A stretch of DNA of 64,000 nt from Ewingella sp963519305 (GTDB lineage Bacteria; Pseudomonadota; Gammaproteobacteria; Enterobacterales; Enterobacteriaceae): contig CAUQMS010000004.1 of NCBI GenBank assembly GCA_963519305.1, positions 124,001 through 188,000 on the forward strand, written 5' to 3'. Each line of letters opens with the position of its first letter. The stretch's first letter is position 1. The notes below the pieces were generated by a model. It was given only the letters and a program-made list of their open reading frames with translations, had not been told where the DNA came from and did not search any database. The translations under genes and the position numbers were made by a program. Shown one piece after another: positions 36,527 through 44,229 of this stretch.

Positions 36527-38515
36527 TTATTGCAGTGGCTCCTGCAAACGGTATTTCGCCACGGCGTCGGCTTCGTCAGTTTTGCGCTTATCCTGCCAAA
36601 GGCTCATGCGGTTGCGCAGGGAGCTTGTGAGCTCGGTAAGCATCTGGCGCGCTGCGTCGGATTGCGGGTCAAGTTCGAGAACAAACTGCATAAATTGTGC
36701 GGCAACATGACGGTTCTTTTTGACGCCGCTGCCGGTCATCCACGCCATGCCGAGGGTATAGGCGGCTTCGCTGCGATCCGGGTGCTGCGGGTCGAGCAAA
36801 ATGGCGGGCAGCCACTCCTCTGCGGCCAGACGCTTATCCTGCTCCGGACCGTTGTCCAGGGCGCAGCTGGCGCGCCAATAGGCGGAAGAGAGATGCCCGG
36901 CGTCGATAGCCCGCTGATACCACTGCATCGCCTGGTCGTAATCTGCTTCGCCTCCGATACCTTCACGCAGCGCATTAGCGCAGGTGAACATCGCAGGCAC
37001 CAGCCCGGAGCGGGCGGCACTGATCACACAGTCCATGGCGTTACTGTCGCTGTGGAATTTCTCAGGAACATCCTGATGCCAACCATTACGGTAGAAAAAA
37101 TAGAGTTCATAGCTGTGCAGCGCGCTGCCGCGGCGGGCCATTTCTGTCATCAGGAAGTGCGCCGCATCGAGATCGTCATTAATCGCCATATCGTGGGCGA
37201 TAGTGATGAGATCTTTTGCGCTGCTGTCCTGGCCGGATTGCAGTATCAGTGACGCCGCACGGTCCATGAGGTCCGCGCTGAGCTCAGGTTGCAGCGGCAA
37301 GCCGTACAGTCCGTACTGCAACGCCGTAGCGGCATAGGCGACCAGTACGGCGTCGTCAGGTTGATTAACAGCGCGTATCAGCAGGGAGGAGAGGACCGGC
37401 AGCCCCTGCAGTTCACCGTTTGCCAGTACGGCGCGGGAGATAAACATGGCGGCAAAATGCCCCGGCATTGCCTGCGGTGAGACGGCGAGCAGATCACTGT
37501 AAACAGCCAGTCCGGCCTGATCGTCATCCTGCCAGTAGGCCGCGCAGGTGCCATACAGATCCAGCAGGCGGATGCGGGTCGCGTCATCCAGCGGTTGTGT
37601 GAGCAATGCCTGCAGGCGCTGTTGCAGAATATGAGCGCGTTCTGAATCACGGTCGGCAATGTCGCTGGACAGGGCGTCGGTCAGGGCGTTGGCGCGAAAA
37701 TGGTTGCGCTCGGTGTCACTAAATTCCGCACAAAGTGGTCCTTCTATGATCTCTATCTGCCGCTCGTCATCGCCACCCCAGGCGGCGGAGTGGAAAATCA
37801 GATAAGACTCCATAGTACCGACATCGCTGTGACGTACGCTCATCGCCATGCGCAGCCAGTAGTCCAGTGCCTCTTCGCCTTCTTTACGACTGTTTTTCAG
37901 GGCCGCAGGTAATGTCTGCGGCCAGCGGGTCGCCGGTTCGACACCCAATGCGTGCAGATGGGCCGCGCCTTCATGCCAGACGGCGCTCCCCGCGATATTG
38001 AATTTTTCATGCAAAGGCAGCGGTTGATGACCGGCAAACAGATCGCGCAGCCAGTAAGGCTCGCCAAAACCACCGCTCAGATTCATCAGGTGACGGAAAG
38101 CGTGTGTCGGGCGCGGGTGTAATTCGATAGCGCGTAAAAAAGCCAGCACCGAGTAATCGCAGCAGAGCTGTGCGCCCAGCCACTGGCTGTCTTCAACCTC
38201 ATCGCTGGCGTTACCCTGACGGATTTTCCACGCCTGCTCATGCCAGAACATCCCCAGCAGGACGTGCGCATGGTAACTCTGCGGGCACTGCTGCGCCCAG
38301 TCGCTGAAGAGTTCCAGCGGGTCAACGGTGTGAGTTTCAGCCCCGGCGGTCAGCGTTCCCGGATGCAGCACCAGCCCGTAGTCACTGTACAGCTCAGTCT
38401 GGTTCTGCCAGCCACGCATCAGTAATAACAGCCACTCGTCGAGTTTAACAAAACGGCGCGTTGCCAGTAGCATTCTGGCCTTTGAGAGGTTGTCGTGCTG
38501 AAGCTGTTGTGACAT
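36527..38515 (-). CDS. Large Sel1/TPR-like repeat protein of unknown function
   Basis: This is a 662-residue soluble protein with no signal peptide. It is helical throughout and rich in Trp, Leu and Ala. Sel1-like repeats are clearest near the C-terminus: the stretch DYDQAMQWYQRAIDAGHLSS and a later AAYTLGMAWMTGSGVKKN. The N-terminal half (with SYHAHVLLGMFWHEQAWKIR) resembles the DUF4034-type modules often fused to such repeats, though I am not certain. It converges on the hlyD-like gene with 84 bases between them and is the last gene of the accessory block. The start ATG has AGGGAAC upstream. A scaffold or protein-interaction role is likely, but nothing ties it directly to secretion. Confidence 0.7.
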   Translation of the reverse strand: MSQQLQHDNLSKARMLLATRRFVKLDEWLLLLMRGWQNQTELYSDYGLVLHPGTLTAGAETHTVDPLELFSDWAQQCPQSYHAHVLLGMFWHEQAWKIRQGNASDEVEDSQWLGAQLCCDYSVLAFLRAIELHPRPTHAFRHLMNLSGGFGEPYWLRDLFAGHQPLPLHEKFNIAGSAVWHEGAAHLHALGVEPATRWPQTLPAALKNSRKEGEEALDYWLRMAMSVRHSDVGTMESYLIFHSAAWGGDDERQIEIIEGPLCAEFSDTERNHFRANALTDALSSDIADRDSERAHILQQRLQALLTQPLDDATRIRLLDLYGTCAAYWQDDDQAGLAVYSDLLAVSPQAMPGHFAAMFISRAVLANGELQGLPVLSSLLIRAVNQPDDAVLVAYAATALQYGLYGLPLQPELSADLMDRAASLILQSGQDSSAKDLITIAHDMAINDDLDAAHFLMTEMARRGSALHSYELYFFYRNGWHQDVPEKFHSDSNAMDCVISAARSGLVPAMFTCANALREGIGGEADYDQAMQWYQRAIDAGHLSSAYWRASCALDNGPEQDKRLAAEEWLPAILLDPQHPDRSEAAYTLGMAWMTGSGVKKNRHVAAQFMQFVLELDPQSDAARQMLTELTSSLRNRMSLWQDKRKTDEADAVAKYRLQEPLQ

Positions 38516-38942
38516 GAGGTTCCCTGGTTCCGGACGTAAGAAGTGGCGCGCTGGCAGAGAAAAGGCTGTCTGACCAGACGCGTGCAGAGCAACAGTGTAT
38601 CGGCTGAAAGCGGCAACATCAGCGGGATTGCTCTTAGATATCCCCCATAGTAACGGATCATCCCGCCGGCTGACTAATACTGTACAAAAATTGAATCTAT
38701 TGTGGAGGAAATTACCATCAGGGTAATTAACTGATTGTTTTTAGGTCTGAATAATGTCTGTATTTTGTATCGGATATTAATAAATCACTGTTCAGAATGT
38801 GAAGAGAATAAGGAAAATAAGAAAAAATAGTGGCGGAAATGAACGAGGAAATAGGGTAGTGGAAAATTATCATTATTGTGCTACAGGTAGGAAATAACTC
38901 ATAAACGTCAGTGTCACGCTGGGTGACTACCGCACAAAAAGC
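38516..38942. other. Gene-free AT-rich stretch before micF
   Basis: No convincing gene. It holds the promoter region of the Sel1-like gene and one perfect 7-bp inverted repeat (AATTACC / GGTAATT, 38710-38728, loop ATCAG) that could be an operator. The 38727-39011 minus-strand reading frame overlaps micF and has no credible protein features. Confidence 0.5.
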
Positions 38943-39025
38943 AAAAAAAAACCGGCCATGAAGGCCGGCTGTCGTTTCCAGAAAATCCGGAATGAAGGTA
39001 ATGAATAACAAATAATGATGATAGC
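38943..39025 (-). ncRNA. micF: Small regulatory RNA MicF
   Basis: The RNA begins GCUAUCAUCAUUA, identical to the 5' pairing region of E. coli MicF, and continues with similar AU-rich sequence (UUAUUCAUUACCUUCAUUC). It ends in an intrinsic terminator (GGCCGG / CCGGCC, loop UUCAU, then U9). MicF is an Hfq-dependent sRNA that represses ompF translation and also targets lrp. It is divergent from the porin gene, exactly as micF is from ompC in E. coli. A perfect -10 sits 7 bases upstream of the 5' end. Confidence 0.93.
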
Positions 39026-39032
39026 AACGTGA

Positions 39033-39076
39033 ATTATAGAGATCTCCGGGTTTTTTGCTTTATCACTTAGTGCTGT
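39033..39076 (-). promoter_or_regulatory. micF promoter with mar/sox/rob box
   Basis: The -10 is TATAAT (39033-39038) and the -35 is poor (AAAGCA, 39056-39061), as expected for an activated promoter. Overlapping the -35 is ACAGCACTAAGTGATAAAG (39058-39076), which fits the marbox consensus AYnGCACnnWnnRYYAAAY with two mismatches. E. coli micF is activated by MarA, SoxS and Rob through such a site. Confidence 0.8.
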
Positions 39077-39185
39077 ATGTCTGTCATTTAATGCAATGAA
39101 TTGTAAGGTTTTTTATAAAAATGAACGATTAGTGCTTTATTTTAACATTGATTTTTTTCAAGAAAGTTCTACGGTATTAATATAA

Positions 39186-39240
39186 AGTTACATCTTCTAA
39201 TATGTATGAAACATTATCATTAGGTTCGTATCATTTTCTT
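39186..39240 (+). promoter_or_regulatory. OmpR-type binding region of the porin
   Basis: Segments GTTACATCTTCTAATATG, TGAAACATTATCATTAGG and CGTATCATTTTC line up with the OmpR C-boxes of E. coli ompC (TTTACATTTTGAAACAT and GTATCATATTC). They end at the porin -35. Confidence 0.7.
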
Positions 39241-39241
39241 T

Positions 39242-39271
39242 CTGGATTAATATGCCTTATATCCAGAGAAT
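39242..39271 (+). promoter_or_regulatory. Porin (ompC-type) promoter
   Basis: CTGGAT and GAGAAT, 18 bp apart, occupy the same place and context as TTGGAT and GAGAAT of E. coli ompC, followed by the shared GGATTTGCC-like start region. Transcription should begin near 39278, leaving a leader of about 90 bases. Confidence 0.7.
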
Positions 39272-39281
39272 GGATTTGCCA

Positions 39282-39347
39282 TGTCGGGCATATAATTTTA
39301 ATAGCGTTATTTCACCTGGTACTCATCAATCAGTGGCACGCCCGACA
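39282..39347 (+). promoter_or_regulatory. Long-range stem in the porin 5' leader
   Basis: TGTCGGGC (39282-39289) and GCCCGACA (39340-39347) form a perfect 8-bp, GC-rich stem closing a 50-base AU-rich loop. The stem ends a few bases before the ribosome-binding site (GAGGATAG from 39354). It may control ribosome access or mRNA stability. Confidence 0.6.
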
Positions 39348-39367
39348 CCCTACGAGGATAGATCAAA

Positions 39368-40492
39368 ATGAAACTCCGAATTCTTTCTCTCTTGGTACCT
39401 GCATTATTAGTGGCAGGATCAGCAAGTGCGGCAGAAGTCTATAATAAAGACGGCAACAAACTGGACCTGTATGGTTTGGTTGATGGCCTCCACTATTTCT
39501 CTAACGATGCTGGTTCTGATGGCGATCAGAGCTATATACGTATGGGTTTCAAAGGGGAGACGCAAATCTCCGACCAACTGACCGGTTACGGCCAGTGGGA
39601 ATATCAGGTGCAGGCTAACCATGCGGAAAGCTCTGATTCTGGTGACAATTCCTTTACCCGTTATGGTTTTGCCGGTCTGAAATTCGGCGACTATGGTTCG
39701 TTCGACTACGGTCGTAACAATGGCGTACTGTATGACGTAGCTGCATATACCGACATGCAACCTGAGTTCGATGGTTCGACTTATGGCGCAGACCAGTTCT
39801 TGTTCCAGCGTACCAACGGCGTAGCCACTTATCGTAACAGCAACTTCTTTGGTCTGGTTGATGGCCTGAACTTTGCTCTGCAATATCAGGGTAAAAACGA
39901 CGGCGGCGGTGAACCTGGTCAACGTGATGTGCTGACACAAAACGGTGACGGCTACGGTATGTCCTTGAGCTACGACATCGGCGCTGGCGTCAGCGTGGCC
40001 GGTGCGTTCTTCAACTCTGACCGTACTAATGAACAAAACGACGCCCCGGGGATCATGGGGCAGGGCAGTCGCGCTGAAGGTTACAGCGGTGGTTTGAAAT
40101 ATGATGCTAACAATGTGTACCTGGCGGCGATGTTCACCCAGGCATACAATGCCAGCCGTTTCGGTTCTACCAGCTCAGAAGCCTACGGTTATGCTAACGA
40201 GTCTCAGGCGTTTGAAGCTTACGCCAGTTACCAGTTCGACTTTGGTCTGCGTCCGTTCGTGGCGTATAACCAAAACCGCGGTAAAGATCTGGGTTCTGAC
40301 AGCGTAGGGAATACCTATGGTGATCAGGATCTGGTGAAATTCGTCGATCTGGGTGCCACCTATTACTTCAACAAAAATATGTCAGCCTACGTTGATTACA
40401 AAATTAACCTGATTGACAGCAGTGACTTCACTCAGGCCGCCGGTATTACTACCGACGACGTGACGGCAGTCGGTCTGGTGTACCAGTTCTAA
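39368..40492 (+). CDS. ompC: OmpC-like general porin
   Basis: This is a trimeric outer-membrane porin of the OmpC/OmpF/PhoE family, 374 residues. The signal peptide cleaves after SASA (residue 21), and the mature N-terminus is AEVYNKDGNKLDLYG. The constriction-loop motif PEFDGSTYGADQF corresponds to PEFGGDTYG in E. coli porins, and the protein ends in the beta-signal LVYQF. I call it OmpC rather than OmpF because it is divergent from micF and its promoter resembles that of ompC. MicF would then act on an ompF-type porin elsewhere. EnvZ/OmpR control is expected. Confidence 0.88.
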   Translation: MKLRILSLLVPALLVAGSASAAEVYNKDGNKLDLYGLVDGLHYFSNDAGSDGDQSYIRMGFKGETQISDQLTGYGQWEYQVQANHAESSDSGDNSFTRYGFAGLKFGDYGSFDYGRNNGVLYDVAAYTDMQPEFDGSTYGADQFLFQRTNGVATYRNSNFFGLVDGLNFALQYQGKNDGGGEPGQRDVLTQNGDGYGMSLSYDIGAGVSVAGAFFNSDRTNEQNDAPGIMGQGSRAEGYSGGLKYDANNVYLAAMFTQAYNASRFGSTSSEAYGYANESQAFEAYASYQFDFGLRPFVAYNQNRGKDLGSDSVGNTYGDQDLVKFVDLGATYYFNKNMSAYVDYKINLIDSSDFTQAAGITTDDVTAVGLVYQF

Positions 40493-40557
40493 CCTGTTAC
40501 TGACTCTTTAACAGACAACACAGGCATTCTCAGACACAGAATGATGCAGTAACCATC

Positions 40558-40581
40558 AACGCGGCTTCGGCCGCGTTTTTT
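40558..40581 (+). terminator. Terminator of the porin gene
   Basis: ACGCGGC-TTCG-GCCGCGT with a UUCG tetraloop is followed by T6, a classic strong intrinsic terminator. Confidence 0.95.
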
Positions 40582-40642
40582 GTGTATGCTTTTTATCTAT
40601 AAAAAAACTGACTCACTCATTCCATTCAATGTAGAGGTCCAC

Positions 40643-41110
40643 ATGTCAATCAAACCCCCTTTACCCCCGTTTACCCGCGAAAGCGCCATCGAGAAGGTGC
40701 GCCTGGCTGAAGATGCGTGGAACAGCCGTGACCCGCAGCGCGTGCGTCAGGTTTATTCCGAAGACACCCGCTGGCGTAACCGCAGCGAATTTGCCGAAGG
40801 CCAGCAGGCCGTTGTGGCATTTTTAGAACGCAAATGGGCCAAAGAGCTGGAATACCGTTTAATTAAAGAGCTGTGGGCATTTGATGGCGCGCGCATCGCG
40901 GTGCGTTTTGCCTATGAATGGCGGGATGATTCGGGCAACTGGTACCGAAGTTTTGGCAATGAAAACTGGGAGTTTAATGCAGAGGGGCTAATGTTTGCCC
41001 GCCACGCCTGTATAAACGATCTGCCGATTAAGGAGAGTGAACGGAAATTCCACTGGCCATTAGGCCGCCGGCCCGATGATCATCCCTCCCTCAGCGACTT
41101 AGGCTTTTAG
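40643..41110 (+). CDS. DUF1348 (NTF2/SnoaL-like fold) protein
   Basis: This is a 155-residue cytosolic protein of the DUF1348 family, a small alpha+beta cone fold. It is Trp/Arg-rich, with RLAEDAWNSRDPQRVRQVYS, WRNRSEFAEGQQAV and WYRSFGNENWEF. The biochemical function is not established. I chose the ATG at 40643, which has AGAGG 10 bases upstream; the reading frame extends 21 codons further into the porin terminator, which cannot be coding. It ends 6 bases from the end of the convergent AraC-type gene. Confidence 0.8.
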   Translation: MSIKPPLPPFTRESAIEKVRLAEDAWNSRDPQRVRQVYSEDTRWRNRSEFAEGQQAVVAFLERKWAKELEYRLIKELWAFDGARIAVRFAYEWRDDSGNWYRSFGNENWEFNAEGLMFARHACINDLPIKESERKFHWPLGRRPDDHPSLSDLGF

Positions 41111-41116
41111 TCCGTT

Positions 41117-41503
41117 TCAGGCCGATTTTTGATGGATGATGTGCAGCGGTGGTGCGACTTCCAGTTTGATGTCCGGATTTTGACGAAATTCAAATGGCGT
41201 GATGTTGAAGCGTTTGCGGAACATATAGGTGAAATGTGACTGCGAACCAAAGCCGAAATCCATGGCGATATCAAAAATTGATGTGTCACTGCTGCTCAGC
41301 TGATATACGGCGCTGGCCAGACGGCGCTCACGGATATACTTACCGAGTGAGATACCGGTCGATTCTTTAAACAATTTTTGCATATGCCAAAGCGAATAGC
41401 CTGAATAATCAGCTAATTCTTCGAGGTGGATGACGCGCCCAAGATGGCCTTCAATCCATTTGCTGAGTGCGCAGACGATAGTGAGATGAATATCCTGAGC
41501 CAT
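41117..41503 (-). CDS. MarA-sized AraC-family transcriptional regulator
   Basis: This 128-residue protein consists only of the two helix-turn-helix motifs of the AraC family, as in MarA, SoxS, RamA and TetD. HTH1 is LEELADYSGYSLWHMQKLFK and HTH2 is IFDIAMDFGFGSQSHFTYMF, followed by FNITPFEFR. There is no effector domain, so activity is probably set by protein level. A -10 (TATAAT, 41534-41539) lies 31 bases upstream of the ATG at 41503, favouring this start over a TTG at 41572. Its targets cannot be read from sequence, but a marbox-bearing micF lies 2 kb away. Confidence 0.82.
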   Translation of the reverse strand: MAQDIHLTIVCALSKWIEGHLGRVIHLEELADYSGYSLWHMQKLFKESTGISLGKYIRERRLASAVYQLSSSDTSIFDIAMDFGFGSQSHFTYMFRKRFNITPFEFRQNPDIKLEVAPPLHIIHQKSA

Positions 41504-41592
41504 AACCAGTCTGTGTTGATGTTCAATAAGGCTATTATACACAACTTTGTCATCATGACGGGGTTGCCACAACGGCGCATGAGGTAGCGTGT

Positions 41593-41676
41593 TTAACGCA
41601 GCAGGATCCAGTGGATGAACCGTGCAATAACATCGTCAAGCACCACTATTCCAATAAGAATAGCAATGATGATCAT
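41593..41676 (-). CDS. Tiny hydrophobic membrane protein, 27 residues
   Basis: The reading frame starts MIIIAILIGIVVLDDVIARF and ends HWILLR, giving one predicted TM helix and a basic C-terminus. An in-frame TTG 24 bases upstream would add MPTGKRFI, a basic start that also fits a small membrane protein. It follows a similar ORF at 41735-41824 on the same strand. I do not recognise the family. The ribosome-binding site is weak, so translation is uncertain. Confidence 0.4.
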   Translation of the reverse strand: MIIIAILIGIVVLDDVIARFIHWILLR

Positions 41677-41734
41677 GATGAATCGCTTACCTGTTGGCAA
41701 AATCAGTTCTCACTGGAAAGTTGACATGTCTTGG

Positions 41735-41824
41735 TTACCAGGGGCCGGAGCCCTGCATATTTAGCGCCACAACTGCCATACACACCGCGATAAAAATAAC
41801 GAACACAATAAAAAGCCGCTTCAT
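41735..41824 (-). CDS. Tiny single-span membrane protein, 29 residues
   Basis: The reading frame starts MKRLFIVFVIFIAVCMAVVA and ends LNMQGSGPW: a basic N-terminus, one strong TM helix and a short polar tail. This is the architecture of the many enterobacterial membrane microproteins. It lies between the second ftsI-like gene (107 bases upstream) and the 27-residue ORF. GGAGG occurs 27 bases before the ATG, separated from it by a small hairpin. The family is not recognised. Confidence 0.5.
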   Translation of the reverse strand: MKRLFIVFVIFIAVCMAVVALNMQGSGPW

Positions 41825-41834
41825 ATAACGCTTT

Positions 41835-41849
41835 GCAGAGAAGCTCTGC
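41835..41849 (-). other. Hairpin before the 29-residue ORF
   Basis: GCAGAG-CTT-CTCTGC is a perfect 6-bp stem with a 3-base loop, between GGAGG and the ATG at 41824. It has no T-tract, so it is not a normal terminator. It might bring the distant GGAGG nearer to the start codon or control initiation; this is speculation. Confidence 0.35.
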
Positions 41850-41931
41850 CTCCAACTTTAACACCACAATGGGCGAAACAAGCGGAAGGTACCAGATTAG
41901 AGGCAGAAATCCAGTCTGGTGAAGAAAAAAA

Positions 41932-43698
41932 TCATTCTGCTGCTGCGCTGCGCCTGATCAGATTGGTTTTTTGCCCGTTGTTAATAATGGTGTCCGGCGG
42001 GGTTTGTGGTACCAGCGCATCAGGGGCGATGTTCATATGATTGAGTACCTGTCCCATAATTTGGCCAAATATCGGACCGGCAACGGAACCCCCGAAGTGC
42101 TTACCTGCCTGCGGGTTGTTGACCATCACCACCAGAGCGATGCGTGGGTTACTGGCAGGGGCGACACCGGCGGTGTAGTTAATATAACCGCCGTCATATT
42201 TGCCGCTGGCTCCCATTTTCTCCGCCGTACCGGTTTTGATTGCCAGCCGGTAGCCTGGAACGGCGGCGCTCAGGCCTGAACCCCCGGGCAGGGCGTCACT
42301 CTCCATCATATGGATGACGGTCTGAACGACATCCTGAGACATCACCCGAGTGCCAAGCACCGGCGGCGTGACTTTGGTGATCGACAGTGGCCGGTAGATA
42401 CCCAGTGCGCCAATGGTGGCGTATTCACGGGCAATTTGCAGCGGGGTGACCCGCAGGCCATAGCCAAACGAGAAGGTGGCACGTTCAATGTCTGCCCAGC
42501 GCTCACGGTGCAACGGGAAATAGCCGCTGCTCTCGCCACCAATACCCAGATCGGTAGGTTTACCCAGACCAAAGGACTGATAAAGCTGCACCAGTACCTG
42601 CGCAGGCATGGCAAGCGCGATATGCGAAACGGCGATGTCACTGGATTTCTGCAGCACACCGGTAATGGTTAACGCCGGCCAGTGTCCAACGTCTCTGATC
42701 AGGTGGCCGTTGACGGTGTACGGACGGGTGTCGAGCACGGAGTCTGGACGGATCATACGACGTGCCAGACCGGCCATGACAACCAGCGGTTTTACCGTAG
42801 AGCCAGGCTCAAAGCTGTCACTGATCGCCACGTTGCGCATGTCTTTTGGCTGCACACCGGCATAATTGTTTGGATTGTAGGAGGGGTAGGAGGCCATACC
42901 GAGGATTTCGCCGGTATTCACGTCAACCAGTACTGCCGCGCCGGAGTCCGCCTGGTTGGCCACAACGCCAGCCTGCAGACGTGAATACATCACATACTGC
43001 ATATAACTGTCGATGCTCAGATTCACCGTCGGTGGCTGCTGCGGCGGCACTTCCTTGAGAATACCGATCACGTTGCCATGGCCATCCTGACGGTACTCAC
43101 GCATACCCGGTTTGCCTTCCAGCAGGGTGTTAAACCCTTTTTCGACGCCGGTCAGCCCTTCGTTATCGGTACCCACAACACCCACCAGATTGGCTGCTGC
43201 CTCGCTCATCGGGTAATACCGGCTGTCATCGTGCTGGCTGCTGATGCCACCAAGATGCAGCTGGCCGATATCATTGGCGATGCCCTGTTCGACTTTACGC
43301 CCAAGGTAGACAAAGCGGCGTTGCGGATCGCTGGTAATGATTTGCTGAAGCTGCGACAGCGGCATATTGAGCGCCGAAGCCAGATATTGCCATTTCGGAC
43401 TATTGAGATCGCTGTGCAACTGCAGAACGCGGAAAGGGTCCGCGATGATATCTTTAGATGCCACGCTCAGCGCCAGCGGATGGCCGTTACGGTCAGCGAT
43501 GGTGCCGCGATCGGCAGGGATCACCGTGGAACGCAGTGAACGCTGATCCGCCTGGCGTTCTAGCATCGGGCGGTTAAGCAGCTGTAAGTAGCCTACGCGG
43601 GCCAGCAGAAAAACCATGCAACAGACAATACCCAGACATATCAGGGCAAAGCGTTTGGAATAAAAATGGGGCTGTGCATTGGCTTTTTTTGGGGGCAT
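41932..43698 (-). CDS. Second FtsI/PBP3-like peptidoglycan transpeptidase
   Basis: This class B penicillin-binding protein has 588 residues from the ATG at 43698, the length of E. coli FtsI. One TM helix (about 18-37) anchors it. The catalytic motifs are SxxK (S300-TV-K303 in EPGSTVKPL) and KTG (K488-T-G490). The SxN motif reads S352-S-D354, with Asp in place of the usual Asn. It lies outside the dcw cluster, so it is an FtsI paralogue, comparable to Salmonella PBP3SAL, which supports division in acidic conditions. A TTG 36 bases upstream is less likely. The upstream 186 bases are AT-rich with a TATAAT at 43828-43833. Confidence 0.9.
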   Translation of the reverse strand: MPPKKANAQPHFYSKRFALICLGIVCCMVFLLARVGYLQLLNRPMLERQADQRSLRSTVIPADRGTIADRNGHPLALSVASKDIIADPFRVLQLHSDLNSPKWQYLASALNMPLSQLQQIITSDPQRRFVYLGRKVEQGIANDIGQLHLGGISSQHDDSRYYPMSEAAANLVGVVGTDNEGLTGVEKGFNTLLEGKPGMREYRQDGHGNVIGILKEVPPQQPPTVNLSIDSYMQYVMYSRLQAGVVANQADSGAAVLVDVNTGEILGMASYPSYNPNNYAGVQPKDMRNVAISDSFEPGSTVKPLVVMAGLARRMIRPDSVLDTRPYTVNGHLIRDVGHWPALTITGVLQKSSDIAVSHIALAMPAQVLVQLYQSFGLGKPTDLGIGGESSGYFPLHRERWADIERATFSFGYGLRVTPLQIAREYATIGALGIYRPLSITKVTPPVLGTRVMSQDVVQTVIHMMESDALPGGSGLSAAVPGYRLAIKTGTAEKMGASGKYDGGYINYTAGVAPASNPRIALVVMVNNPQAGKHFGGSVAGPIFGQIMGQVLNHMNIAPDALVPQTPPDTIINNGQKTNLIRRSAAAE

Positions 43699-43884
43699 GG
43701 TGGCTTCGCAAGTCGTTGACGCTGATGTTGCCAAAGAATGACGGACCAGAGGCTAAAACGCTTATTAAAGCAGCATACACCCGGCACTCATCATTCTGAT
43801 TGATAATGAATTTTGTATCATGCTCATATTATAATAAGCCATTGCCGGGTTATGTTTATTTGAGTTGCGCTTTGTAAGTAACCG

Positions 43885-44127
43885 TTACTCAACCGAGAGC
43901 CATTCATCGGCTTCTTCGAACATCTCTTCGAGCATCTGGTTGAGATGAGAACGCTCCTGCTTACTGGCACCGGACGTGTTCAGGCCGTTTGCCTGCATCG
44001 GCTTGACTTTGACTTCGGCGTCAGGGAACAGGCGGTGGACACGTTTGGTCAGTTCAGCCTTAATTTTGTCGCTGGCGTCGGGGATCCCGGCCACGTTACG
44101 TTTGTCATACACCAGTTCAACCAGCAT
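43885..44127 (-). CDS. DinI/MsgA-like SOS protein
   Basis: This is an 80-residue protein of the DinI family. It begins MLVELVYDKRN and has the helix-rich, acidic C-terminus EEMFEEADEWLSVE typical of DinI, which binds and modulates RecA filaments. The start resembles Salmonella MsgA more than E. coli DinI. AAGGAT precedes the ATG. A LexA box at 44165-44184 overlaps its promoter region, so expression should follow DNA damage. No phage genes surround it. Confidence 0.85.
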   Translation of the reverse strand: MLVELVYDKRNVAGIPDASDKIKAELTKRVHRLFPDAEVKVKPMQANGLNTSGASKQERSHLNQMLEEMFEEADEWLSVE

Positions 44128-44164
44128 CGATCTTTATCCTTCATGCAGACTTGTCAGTAAAATT

Positions 44165-44184
44165 AACTGGCTAAATATACAGTA
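44165..44184 (-). promoter_or_regulatory. LexA (SOS) box of the DinI-like gene
   Basis: AACTGGCTAAATATACAGTA has the invariant CTG-N10-CAG, and one half (TATACAGTA) is perfect consensus. It ends 38 bases before the start codon of the DinI-like gene. Confidence 0.85.
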
Positions 44185-44229
44185 AATTCAGTGACTGCTC
44201 CAACTGTTTCGAGCGTAAATTCATGTAAT

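Noticed and set aside
38727..39011. 94-residue minus-strand frame upstream of the porin
   Set aside because: It covers the MicF RNA and its terminator and has no convincing protein features.
39202..39444. 80-residue plus-strand frame over the porin promoter
   Set aside because: It runs through the OmpR sites, promoter and leader and overlaps the porin signal peptide in another frame.
43790..43820. Fur box upstream of the second ftsI-like gene
   Set aside because: Only one half (TGATAAT) matches; the second half is poor, so it is not listed as a site.
43877..43889. Dyad AGTAACCGTTACT at the end of the DinI-like gene
   Set aside because: It overlaps the stop codon, has no T-tract and may be chance in AT-rich DNA.
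43570..44190. Prophage remnant around the DinI-like gene
   Set aside because: Neighbours are a penicillin-binding protein and the scs cluster. No integrase, repressor or structural gene is present.
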